The notes: generated by a model from the sequence alone, not told the origin. A stretch of 5,420 bases of DNA from Oligoflexales bacterium (GCA_015232735.1 JADFZC010000206.1:1-5420), one strand, 5' to 3'. Counted from the first letter of the stretch, positions 1-5,286 are shown. Numbers and translations are program-made.

Positions 1-35
1 GGGGAAGTTTTGCCCGCCCCCCCCTCCTCCCAGGG
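1..35. repeat. C/G-rich interspersed repeat, copy 1 (cut by window edge)
   Basis: This stretch begins with GGGGAAGTTT and runs into a long C tract followed by CTCCTCCC. Bases 2982-3013 begin with the same ten bases and continue with a similar C-rich tail ending in CCCTC. The two are therefore diverged copies of one GC-rich intergenic element in otherwise AT-rich DNA. The left edge is cut by the window. Homopolymer runs here may also contain base-call errors. Confidence 0.45.
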
Positions 36-41
36 TGTTTT

Positions 42-81
42 CCAAAAATTCCCCCGCAGCATCCAAAAGGGGAATTTTTGG
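42..81. repeat. perfect 13-bp stem-loop
   Basis: CCAAAAATTCCCC at 42-54 is perfectly complementary to GGGGAATTTTTGG at 69-81, leaving a 14-base loop. The 12-base palindrome GGTTTTAAAACC follows directly at 83-94. A stem this long is unlikely by chance. It could be a terminator for a gene left of the window or part of the intergenic repeat. No clean uridine tract follows it, so I do not call it a terminator outright. Confidence 0.6.
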
Positions 82-164
82 TGGTTTTAAAACCTCTACT
101 TTTGGTTATGGTGAGTTTCTCCCAGTACGGATTGCTAGGCTAAGTTATAGGTTTTAGTGGATTT

Positions 165-203
165 GTATATGCTTATGGTATATACTTAACGTATATACGT
201 AGG
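165..203 (+). promoter_or_regulatory. three 13-bp direct repeats, likely autoregulatory operator
   Basis: Three consecutive 13-base units start at 165, 178 and 191: GTATATGCTTATG, GTATATACTTAAC and GTATATACGTAGG. The core of units two and three, GTATATAC, is itself an 8-base palindrome; unit one has GTATATGC. The array ends inside the ribosome binding site (AGGAG, 201-205) of the first gene, and TATACT at 181-186 could serve as a -10 box. Ribbon-helix-helix antitoxins are known to bind short palindromic sites repeated over their own promoters, and one is encoded two genes downstream, so an operator is the natural reading. Binding is inferred, not shown. Confidence 0.6.
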
Positions 204-211
204 AGCTTCAA

Positions 212-574
212 ATGACTGATAACGATTTTGAGTCTTTATTAAATCAATATTCAACTCCTCCTGGAAGAGAAAAACCTGATAATGTCGAAATAGAATGGAT
301 TAAAGATAACCCCAATGTCGGTCTCCTACATATAAAAAAACATGATTTGACTCAAGAAGATGTCGAAGATGTTATTTTCGGTATTCATCCAGAGGTTGAA
401 ACACGTAAGCAAAATCGTACACATCCAGGAAGAATTGCCTTTTGGGGGCCGACAAGATGGAAAAAGTGGATATTTGTAAGTTGCGAGGAAATTTTTGAGG
501 ACGATATTCGAATATTATGACCAATCACTGCATTTGTGCCTACTGAAGGTAGAGCATATTGGGAGAAGCAATGA
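212..574 (+). pseudogene. BrnT-like type II toxin with in-frame TGA at 518-520
   Basis: BrnT-family toxins are small RelE/ParE-fold ribonucleases that are neutralised by a CopG/BrnA-type antitoxin. The ATG at 212 follows AGGAG at 201-205 with six bases between. Residues 26-102 have the family layout: a WI...HIKKHDLTQEDVEDVI segment (residues 29-55, like the KHG...EEA helix of BrnT), an Arg/Gly-rich middle (R65-G79), a hydrophobic strand KWIFVS (85-90) and DIRIL (98-102). The frame then meets TGA at 518-520. The same frame continues as PITAFVPTEGRAYWEKQ and stops at 572-574, overlapping the antitoxin ATG at 571 by four bases (ATGA). An ITAF-type C-terminal strand is what this family expects, so the full gene was probably 120 residues and the TGA is a nonsense change (CGA to TGA would restore Arg) or a base-call error. 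As read, the product is 102 residues and lacks its last strand, so it is probably inactive or weakened. Confidence 0.7.
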
Positions 575-966
575 CAACTAAGAAAAAGAAAAGAACATCA
601 GAAAAACAACTGGAAAAAGAAGCCGCTCTATGGGACGAAAGAAAAATAGATCCAAAAACGTGGGAGGATTCTCCAGAATCGTTACCAAGACATGATGAAA
701 CTGAAGCTATATCAATCCGAATACCTAAACTTATGCTCGCCATTATAAAAGAATTTGCGGGACGGGAGGGTATCGGATATCAAGCTTTGATGAAGAAATG
801 GATCGATGAAAAAATTTTAGAAGAAAGAAACCTCTTTATCGTAAGTCAACGTATAAAGAGAGGAGAGCCTCTTGGTAATATAACGAAAATCAAGTTTCCA
901 AAACACGATTTGAAGATTGGTGAAGTTGGACATTACAGCTTTTCTGAGGACAGAAAGGAGGCTTGA
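571..966 (+). CDS. CopG/BrnA-like ribbon-helix-helix antitoxin with long C-terminal tail
   Basis: This is probably the antitoxin partner of the BrnT-like gene: a DNA-binding protein that sequesters the toxin and represses the operon. I chose ATG 571 over the in-frame TTG at 559 because GGGAG at 561-565 precedes it and it overlaps the extended toxin stop (ATGA). The 131-residue product begins with a Lys-rich segment (TKKKKR). Residues 21-45 (WDERKIDP...DETEA) resemble the acidic linker of CopG-type antitoxins. Residues 46-83 (ISIRIPKLMLAIIKEFA, then GIGYQALMKKWIDEKI) are the strand-helix-helix with the family's GxxYQ.L...W signature. Residues 87-131 form a tail rich in Lys, Ile and Phe that usual family members of 80-100 residues lack; I cannot assign it. 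The third gene starts two bases after the stop, so the three are transcribed together. Family call is firm; pairing is from context. Confidence 0.82.
   Translation: MTTKKKKRTSEKQLEKEAALWDERKIDPKTWEDSPESLPRHDETEAISIRIPKLMLAIIKEFAGREGIGYQALMKKWIDEKILEERNLFIVSQRIKRGEPLGNITKIKFPKHDLKIGEVGHYSFSEDRKEA
954..961 (+). promoter_or_regulatory. strong Shine-Dalgarno fixing the start of the third gene
   Basis: AAAGGAGG ends six bases before ATG 968. It lies inside the last codons of the antitoxin gene. It selects ATG 968 over the in-frame upstream start at 917, which would overlap the antitoxin gene by 50 bases. Confidence 0.8.
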
Positions 967-967
967 A

Positions 968-1372
968 ATGTATTTGACGGCTCATAGGGTAATAAGTCCT
1001 GCAAAGCAGGAAGGAATAAACAGTTTTATTCATTGTCATGGTTCAACAGGAATTGATTGGTATGGTGATGTTTCAAAACTTCCCGAAAATAATCCTGGAC
1101 ATCTTTTGAAAAAAAACATCGCGATTCCCCCTGGGGGGAATCGTGTTAGATCGTTTCTCGATGTTTTGTGTTCTGATGCTGCTGGAGTTAATAAAATTGT
1201 TGCGACCCTTATAAAGTTCCGTGAAGAACTTACGCAGCGTCATAATCCTACATTATATTCCCATAGTGGCATCACGATTCGTTTTGGTGTTGAAGATGGA
1301 CTTATGCTACAACGTGAAAATGAATTTGATCAACTTTATGCTGTTGCTACTACCTTATTAATGGAACGATAA
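968..1372 (+). CDS. uncharacterised 134-residue protein, third gene of the toxin-antitoxin operon
   Basis: I do not recognise this protein. It is 134 residues, with no signal peptide, membrane segment or cysteine cluster, so it is probably cytosolic. Visible landmarks are FIHCHGSTGIDWYGD (20-34), a compact IPPGGNRVRSFLDVLC segment (53-68) that looks like a conserved core, a helix KIVATLIKFREEL (76-88), a strand-like GITIRFGVEDG (101-111) and a C-terminal helix ending LMER. The start is fixed by AAAGGAGG six bases upstream. It begins two bases after the antitoxin stop, so it is almost certainly cotranscribed and perhaps translationally coupled. A third gene in this position could modulate the toxin-antitoxin pair, or could be an unrelated passenger. 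No function can be read from the sequence. Confidence 0.72.
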   Translation: MYLTAHRVISPAKQEGINSFIHCHGSTGIDWYGDVSKLPENNPGHLLKKNIAIPPGGNRVRSFLDVLCSDAAGVNKIVATLIKFREELTQRHNPTLYSHSGITIRFGVEDGLMLQRENEFDQLYAVATTLLMER

Positions 1373-1767
1373 ATGTATCCGAGATATTTTCCAGTTTTTT
1401 CCCACAGAAAACTGGGGATAGGGAGATGGGTCATACGGTAGGACATTGACCAGATTGGGGATTTTTGTAAAACGGAGGCTGGCGCAAAATACCTTTTTCA
1501 ATTCATTTTAATCGGTTAACTGGATTGGAATCCGCCAAATAATGAGAGATTTTGTTCTGACATCAAAGCCAATGTTGGTTGAACAAGATCCTGTTTTGCA
1601 ACATATATGAATCTGCCTTATTAATGAGGTAGGATCGCTGTGGAGCGACAAACTATAGCCTTCAAGAAAAAGAATTTGTTGTATCAATGGCCCTGTCGTC
1701 ATTATCCATTTCTGAAAATACCTTTTTGATCCGGGCCATGTACATTTGATTAGCCGTCGGAAGAGGT
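1373..1767. other. non-coding spacer between convergent genes
   Basis: I see no convincing gene in these 395 bases. Besides the stem-loop at 1391-1415, the 13-base string AAAATACCTTTTT occurs twice in the same orientation, at 1486-1498 and 1715-1727. It encloses a 216-base segment that could be an insertion or a decayed gene. A 64-codon minus-strand frame inside the segment has no usable ribosome binding site and no recognisable family. Confidence 0.5.
1391..1415. repeat. 8-bp stem-loop after the three-gene operon
   Basis: CCAGTTTT at 1391-1398 pairs with AAAACTGG at 1408-1415 across a nine-base loop, 18 bases after the stop of the third gene. The position suits a terminator, but the following bases (GGATAGGGAG) are not T-rich, so factor-independent termination is doubtful. 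It may simply protect the 3' end of the transcript. Confidence 0.4.
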
Positions 1768-2304
1768 TTATCGATTCGCGTGATATGTTATGAAAGCTTG
1801 CGAGCAGATCATATTAACGAGCTCATCAGCAGTCGGTCTCCACTTCTTAAATTCAGATATTACAATGAAGGGTACATGATAAGTAAGTCCCCCTGTACCA
1901 CTCTCGCTTCCCACTTTCCATGTACAAGTATAAGAAATTTGATCATCATAATAACCCGCTCTCCTATGACTCAGTTGTCCCTGGACTCTCAGGGTATCTT
2001 TAGTCACATTCCAACTGATATCTGCTTTCTTAATGTTCCATGAAAACTTGCCATAATTGACATCTTTCTTTTCGGGTCCATAAATGGCGGCATCGGTGAT
2101 CTCATTTTTTCCTGTTTGAAGTTTTCTTGCCATAGATGTCCCTACAGAAATATTCGGAATCTCAATATTTCCTGTGGTCGTTTGCGTCTCCTGGTTGTTG
2201 GCATTGACCTGACTGCCTGAGTCATTTGTTCCACAGGCATAAGTAAGCAAGGTTGTTGCCGCCAGACTTGTTGAAAATAGTTTTGCTAAAATTCGATTTC
2301 TCAT
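1768..2304 (-). CDS. putative lipoprotein of unknown function
   Basis: The 178-residue product starts with a typical export signal: MRNR, then the hydrophobic stretch ILAKLFSTSLAATTLL, then TYAC with Cys24 as the likely lipidation site. The lipobox is relaxed (Thr at -3, Tyr at -2, Ala at -1), which spirochaete lipoproteins tolerate better than enterobacterial ones. The mature N-terminus (residues 25-45) is a Ser/Thr/Asn/Gln-rich spacer, as expected for a membrane-anchored tether. The rest (about 46-178) looks like a beta-rich globular domain (FSWNIKKADISWNV, TLRVQGQLSH, YTCTWKVGS) with two further Cys that could form a disulphide. I recognise no family. I chose ATG 2304 over the upstream ATG at 2355 because AAGGA precedes it at normal spacing and the signal peptide then begins properly. 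It stands alone, with its own promoter upstream. Confidence 0.72.
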   Translation of the reverse strand: MRNRILAKLFSTSLAATTLLTYACGTNDSGSQVNANNQETQTTTGNIEIPNISVGTSMARKLQTGKNEITDAAIYGPEKKDVNYGKFSWNIKKADISWNVTKDTLRVQGQLSHRRAGYYDDQISYTCTWKVGSESGTGGLTYHVPFIVISEFKKWRPTADELVNMICSQAFITYHANR

Positions 2305-2394
2305 TGTTCCATTCCTTTCTATTTTTTGCTTGTCCGAAACGATTCGAACTATCATCGTACCCGTCTCCCATGCAAACTGGATGCCAAAAAAACA

Positions 2395-2423
2395 CCTATA
2401 AAGTTGGCTGGATAAGATATCAA
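2395..2423 (-). promoter_or_regulatory. sigma70-type promoter for the lipoprotein gene
   Basis: Read on the minus strand, TTGATA (2423-2418) is followed after exactly 17 bases by TATAGG (2400-2395). This gives five of six matches to the -35 consensus and four of six to the -10. Transcription would start near 2388, leaving a leader of about 84 bases before ATG 2304. This leader includes the alternative upstream ATG at 2355. Confidence 0.5.
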
Positions 2424-2592
2424 ATATTCAAAATAGATGAGCTCTGCCTCTTTTTTTTTAGACAGGAAAAAAGGTAAATCCATTTTAATTACACATTATC
2501 ACATTTATTTTTTTCAAAAGAAGTTTCGTTTTACAGATGTACTAATTTTGATCATTCACTGATAAGGAACTCTGATATTTCCAGAATATGGG

Positions 2593-2739
2593 TTTCGGCA
2601 TGGGTCGACACTTAGGACAGTTGGGACAGTCCGATTTAGCTTATTTTGTCCAAGTAGAGTTTAAAATATCTATAGATAGCTGTTGTATGTTGTGTAATAT
2701 GGTGTCCTAACTTTCCTGCTCTGTCGACCCATGCCGAAA
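2593..2739. mobile_element. 147-bp MITE-like element with 18-bp perfect terminal inverted repeats
   Basis: TTTCGGCATGGGTCGACA at 2593-2610 is the exact reverse complement of 2722-2739. Just inside both ends lies TTAGGACA, again in inverted orientation (2612-2619, and as TGTCCTAA at 2703-2710). At the left this runs into the near-tandem repeat AGGACAGTT/GGGACAGTC. The interior is AT-rich and too short to code for a transposase. This architecture is that of a miniature inverted-repeat transposable element, a non-autonomous derivative moved by a full-length element elsewhere. I find no clear target-site duplication in the flanks, and I cannot assign the parent family. A large regulatory or extrachromosomal-type hairpin is the alternative. 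Confidence 0.6.
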
Positions 2740-2773
2740 AAGTGATCAAAAAACCCCTTAGATTTCACTTTTT
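2737..2773. repeat. AT-rich 9-bp stem-loop beside the MITE-like element
   Basis: AAAAAGTGA at 2737-2745 pairs perfectly with TCACTTTTT at 2765-2773, with a 19-base loop. The arrangement of A-run, stem and T-run resembles a weak bidirectional terminator. It overlaps the last bases of the right terminal repeat at 2722-2739, so it may mark the insertion site of that element. Confidence 0.35.
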
Positions 2774-2846
2774 AAATAACAATAATATCATTTAGTTACG
2801 GAATTGATTTTTCTCTGCTTGTTGATGATCTAGAAACACTTCTTTG

Positions 2847-2975
2847 ATGAACACCGGGCAGGAGGAAATTGATTATTTTTTACTCACACTAGAGGCTTCC
2901 GGCCGGATCCTCTCGGAGGGAATGGAGGGGATTTGTAATGCGTTCCAACCGGACTATGACACGAAACCAGTTTGA
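2847..2975 (+). CDS. possible 42-residue small protein or gene remnant
   Basis: An ATG-initiated frame encodes 42 residues, beginning MNTGQEEIDYFLLTLEASGR and ending DTKPV. The composition is protein-like, with an amphipathic first half, and differs from random translation of the surrounding DNA. Its ATG overlaps the TGA of a short upstream frame (TGATG at 2845-2849), a pattern seen in coupled genes. No ribosome binding site is visible before the ATG and I recognise no family. It could be a real small gene, the tail of a decayed one, or chance. Confidence 0.25.
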   Translation: MNTGQEEIDYFLLTLEASGRILSEGMEGICNAFQPDYDTKPV

Positions 2976-3013
2976 GTGGGGGGGGAAGTTTGGGCCTCCC
3001 CACCCTGTCCCTC
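2976..3013. repeat. C/G-rich interspersed repeat, copy 2
   Basis: GGGGAAGTTT at 2982-2991, followed by a C-rich tail, matches the first bases of the window. Here the element can also fold: GTGGGG (2976-2981) pairs with CCCCAC (2998-3003). It is much richer in GC than its surroundings and lies about 180 bases before the second operon. Two copies in 3 kb suggest an interspersed palindromic repeat family. Confidence 0.45.
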
Positions 3014-3033
3014 ATGGCTCCTGATCCGTTACT

Positions 3034-3061
3034 GTAATACGTAATAATTATAGTTTATTAC
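3034..3061. promoter_or_regulatory. GTAATA repeats, possible operator of the second operon
   Basis: GTAATAA (3041-3047) and TTATTAC (3055-3061) form a perfect 7-bp inverted repeat with a 7-base spacer, and GTAATAC at 3034-3040 is a direct near-copy. A second inverted pair with the same spacer, ATTGC/GCAAT, lies at 3113-3129, closer to the gene. MqsA and HTH_3-type antitoxins bind inverted repeats in their promoters, so either could be an operator. AT-rich sequence makes such repeats easy to find by chance. Confidence 0.3.
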
Positions 3062-3185
3062 ATTATTTCTAAAGTTTTTAAGAAATATTCCGATTAGCTC
3101 CTAGTGCTAGTTATTGCTTTAAGTGCAATATTATAGTAAAGTCTTCGTTGGTAGGAAACGCCCATAGAAAATGCGATCCCTGAAC

Positions 3186-3189
3186 GAGG
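3186..3189 (+). promoter_or_regulatory. Shine-Dalgarno choosing ATG 3195
   Basis: GAGG ends five bases before ATG 3195. The alternative in-frame ATG at 3171 has only AGGA about 16 bases upstream, too far for efficient initiation. I therefore start the first gene of the second operon at 3195. Confidence 0.5.
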
Positions 3190-3194
3190 TGCTA

Positions 3195-3641
3195 ATGGAA
3201 AATCTGATCCCTGAACAAAAAGTACTTGATAAACGATTCCAGCAGTTCCATTCGAAGATAAAAAGCATTTGTAATAGTCCTAAGAATTTTAAAAATGGAT
3301 TTGATGTTCAGATTGGTCACATTGCATGGAGAGCCGCTCAAACGATGACTGACGTTAGAAATGCGATCTCTAATGAAAAAATTGCTTCGATCCTGATTCA
3401 TGGGCGCGTAAATGAAAAGCATTGTAATAGCTCAAAACCACTGGAGCTCGTTGTCGAAGGACGCTTTGCTGAGCTTATAGTTGTCGAGTTCAATCCTATC
3501 CAGGAGAAAAAGATCAAGGATGTTTCGATCAGGGTAGTTGTTAGGGAAGGATCACCCAAACATATTATTGTAACGCTCTATCCGCTAACATCAGAAGCAA
3601 ATGTATCGAGTATTCCGGAGGTGCCAAATGAAGTCTGGTAA
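3195..3641 (+). CDS. possible DUF4258-like toxin of a type II toxin-antitoxin pair
   Basis: The 148-residue product has no signal peptide or membrane segment. The C-terminal two thirds follow the general DUF4258 pattern: a helix after GHIAWRAAQTM (41-51), a turn AISNEKIASILIHGRV (57-72) where the family has its 'Is..di..vl..G' step, a strand LELVVEGRFAELIVVEF (83-99) and a final strand pair IRVVVREG...HIIVTLYPL (112-131), like the family's usual ending. DUF4258 proteins are RelE-like putative toxins often encoded beside YgiT/MqsA-type zinc-finger HTH proteins, exactly what follows here. The usual HAxxRM motif is not clear and the N-terminal 35 residues are extra, so the family call is tentative. 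The 3' end overlaps the next gene by 14 bases. An ATG at 3171 would add eight residues. Confidence 0.6.
   Translation: MENLIPEQKVLDKRFQQFHSKIKSICNSPKNFKNGFDVQIGHIAWRAAQTMTDVRNAISNEKIASILIHGRVNEKHCNSSKPLELVVEGRFAELIVVEFNPIQEKKIKDVSIRVVVREGSPKHIIVTLYPLTSEANVSSIPEVPNEVW
3617..3621 (+). promoter_or_regulatory. Shine-Dalgarno fixing the start of the HTH gene
   Basis: GGAGG ends six bases before ATG 3628, inside the end of the toxin-like gene. It selects this start over the in-frame ATG at 3601, which has no such site, and implies coupled translation of the two genes. Confidence 0.75.
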
Positions 3642-4266
3642 AAATGTCGAAATTTCATTGACGAGTAGTTTCTCGCAAAATGATTTTGCTAACCATCACA
3701 TCAATCAGAAATGTACGGGAACCTGGGGAATCTTGCATTCTACCAATATCCCATATCCCATAGATGGCCTAGGCACAGTTCTGTTACCCTTCGCACCATT
3801 TGTCGCTTGCAAAGAGTGTCACGCAGCATACATGGTGCCAGGGTATCTAGATCTTGTCGAAAATACAATCGCTTGTAGTCTGATCATTAGCGACAAAATT
3901 CTTACACCAAACCAAATCCGATTTCTAAGATTGAAATTCGCTCTTACACAACAGCAAGTGGTTGACTCAATAGATGCTGAATCTGTGGCATATTACTCAA
4001 AATGTGAAACCGGAAAACCAGGTTTTGCACTGAGCGCTGACAAGCAAGTTCGCCTTAAGCTCTTCTACGCTACCGAGTTGAAGATTAATCGAGCAGAGGA
4101 TTACCATAAGATTAATATGACAAGCAGCCGAAGAGAGGATGAAAGCTCATCATGCTCAGTGATCGATTTAAAAAAACTGATTCATGAAGAAGAAATCAAA
4201 AAAATCACCCTGAAATTTAAGAAAGAGCATGGATTAACGGATATTCCTACCCCAAAAAAAGCATAA
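3628..4266 (+). CDS. MqsA/YgiT-like HTH antitoxin with a single CxxC motif
   Basis: This 212-residue protein is probably the antitoxin and autorepressor of the pair. Residues 92-147 are a helix-turn-helix of the MqsA/HTH_3 type: LTPNQIRFLRLKFALTQQQ is the family's 'LTG.EIRFLRK..GLTQ.E' element, followed by VAYYSKCETGK where the family has 'SR.E.G', and a VRLKLFY helix. In front, IPYPIDGLGTVLLP and ACKEC (61-64), then VPGYLDLVENTIA, align in order with the zinc domain of YgiT/MqsA. That domain normally carries two CxxC pairs; here only C61-C64 is visible, and the first pair is represented at best by lone Cys29. The C-terminal 45 residues are Ser- then Lys-rich, a tail not typical of MqsA. It overlaps the toxin-like gene by 14 bases. 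DNA binding is a firm inference; metal binding may be lost. Confidence 0.72.
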   Translation: MKSGKNVEISLTSSFSQNDFANHHINQKCTGTWGILHSTNIPYPIDGLGTVLLPFAPFVACKECHAAYMVPGYLDLVENTIACSLIISDKILTPNQIRFLRLKFALTQQQVVDSIDAESVAYYSKCETGKPGFALSADKQVRLKLFYATELKINRAEDYHKINMTSSRREDESSSCSVIDLKKLIHEEEIKKITLKFKKEHGLTDIPTPKKA

Positions 4267-4296
4267 TACCGTTTACCAATCATCTGTTTTTTGATC

Positions 4297-4333
4297 ATTA
4301 ATAATATATTGAATACATTAGTTTATTATTAAT
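4297..4333. terminator. AT-only inverted repeat between convergent genes
   Basis: ATTAATAATA at 4297-4306 and TATTATTAAT at 4324-4333 are perfect complements with a 17-base loop, 30 bases after the HTH gene and 47 bases beyond the end of the cyclase gene. A T6 run (4287-4292) precedes it. The site is right for a shared bidirectional terminator, but the stem has no G-C pairs and would be weak. Confidence 0.35.
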
Positions 4334-4380
4334 ATTTGACTATGGTTGTCGAAAGTAAAAAGAACGTAATATAGGAGATA

Positions 4381-5286
4381 TCACGCTACTTCTTCACTAT
4401 CAAGGAGCTCAACCTTAAAAAGCTGAGTCTGACCAATTCCTTTAAGATCAAATGTTCCGGCTTTTACCCATCTTACTTGAGAAATATTATCTCTCACAGA
4501 AGGTGTAAAGAAGATATCTCCTGGAGTAGTAGCCTTTTCAACCCTTGAGGCCTTATTAACAGTTGGGCCAATAGCCGTATATTCAGATCGTTTCCTCCCT
4601 CCGAAAGATCCGACAATACAGCTTCCTTTATGAATACCTATTCTCATTGAAAATGAAATATTGTGATTTTTGGACCATTCGAGGTTAAGATCTTTTAACG
4701 CGAATTGCATTGCTACTGCACATTTAATTGCATTTTGGACCTGAATTTGGGATTTTTGCTCTTCTGGAGCCCCAAATATAACCATGATACCATCACCAAT
4801 AAATTTATCAATAGTCCCACCAAACTCAAAAACCACTTCTGTCATCCTGTCGAAATATTCATTCAAAATAGTTGACATAGTATATGCCCCAAGGTCTTCC
4901 GCCTTATTTGTAAAATTAACTAGATCTGAAAAAAGGATCGTTACATCCATGATCTTTGGCCGATCATCCAGAGTCTTTTCCCCGGAACAGATATCATTTA
5001 CAAGAGTGTGAGGAAGAAATCTCTTAAGTACGTTTTCAGTCAGATTTTTATTTAGTTCTCTGATCTTCTCTTCCCCTTCCTTTAGATGAATCAAATTTTC
5101 TACTGTACTTAATAGTTCAAGCTCATTAAAGGGCTTTCCAAGGTAGGCGTGAGCACCCTTTTTGATTCCGATCATCTTACTTTCTTCATCACTTTTTGCT
5201 GTAAAAAGGATTGTTGGTATAGATTTTGGTTCCTTATTACCCACCATTTTTTCTATTACTTCTGGGCCCGAGAGTTTGGGCATCAT
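4381..5286 (-). CDS. receiver-linked class IIIb adenylate cyclase
   Basis: The protein would convert ATP to cyclic AMP under control of a phosphorylatable receiver domain, in the cytoplasm as a dimer. Numbering from the Met at 5286 (301 residues): residues 1-66 are the second half of a CheY-like receiver, with the switch Thr in LFTAK (T29) and the conserved Lys in GKPF (K51). Residues 67-90 form a short signalling helix (EEKIRELNKNL). Residues 112-293 are the cyclase catalytic domain with all key residues: metal-binding D121 (LFSD) and D165 (GDG), substrate-selecting K161 and T237 (the Lys/Thr pair of class IIIb adenylate cyclases), and transition-state N244 and R248 (VNKASR). The Met at 5286 is not the true start: the phosphoacceptor Asp (IIDWMMP) lies just upstream, in frame, at 5290-5292. 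Leptospira encode many such cyclases. The catalytic part is intact; the receiver is interrupted upstream. Confidence 0.85.
   Translation of the reverse strand: MMPKLSGPEVIEKMVGNKEPKSIPTILFTAKSDEESKMIGIKKGAHAYLGKPFNELELLSTVENLIHLKEGEEKIRELNKNLTENVLKRFLPHTLVNDICSGEKTLDDRPKIMDVTILFSDLVNFTNKAEDLGAYTMSTILNEYFDRMTEVVFEFGGTIDKFIGDGIMVIFGAPEEQKSQIQVQNAIKCAVAMQFALKDLNLEWSKNHNISFSMRIGIHKGSCIVGSFGGRKRSEYTAIGPTVNKASRVEKATTPGDIFFTPSVRDNISQVRWVKAGTFDLKGIGQTQLFKVELLDSEEVA

Larger units (their letters stand above)
2424..3194. other. gene-poor intergenic stretch rich in repeats
   Basis: Apart from the MITE-like element, the hairpin beside it and the small ORF, this stretch holds a nine-base T tract (near 2451), an AGAGG/CCTCT inverted repeat around the palindrome CCGGCCGG (2891-2913), the second C/G-rich repeat and the leader of the second operon. 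Local base composition swings from almost pure AT to strongly GC-rich around 2890-3015, which suggests a mosaic of inserted pieces. Confidence 0.5.

Noticed and set aside
165..203. CRISPR array or plasmid iterons
   Set aside because: The 13-base units are directly adjacent with no spacers, number only three, and sit over a promoter with no replication gene nearby.
518..556. Selenocysteine reading of the TGA, prompted by a small hairpin at 537-556 (TGCCTAC / GTAGaGCA)
   Set aside because: The stem is short and bulged, lacks a recognisable bacterial SECIS loop, and selenoproteins are not known among BrnT toxins. A nonsense change or base-call error is simpler.
540..743. Minus-strand open frame opposite the antitoxin
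   Set aside because: Ser/Phe-rich product from the complement of a Lys/Glu-rich gene, a typical antisense shadow.
1508..1702. 64-codon minus-strand open frame downstream of the lipoprotein gene
   Set aside because: No ribosome binding site, no recognisable domain, and it lies between direct repeats in a non-coding spacer.
1780..2043. Plus-strand open frame opposite the lipoprotein gene
   Set aside because: It is antisense to a gene with a signal peptide, a lipobox, a ribosome binding site and a promoter, and has no such support itself.
2253..2477. Plus-strand open frame over the lipoprotein start and promoter
   Set aside because: Low-complexity Phe-rich translation of the T-rich strand, no ribosome binding site.
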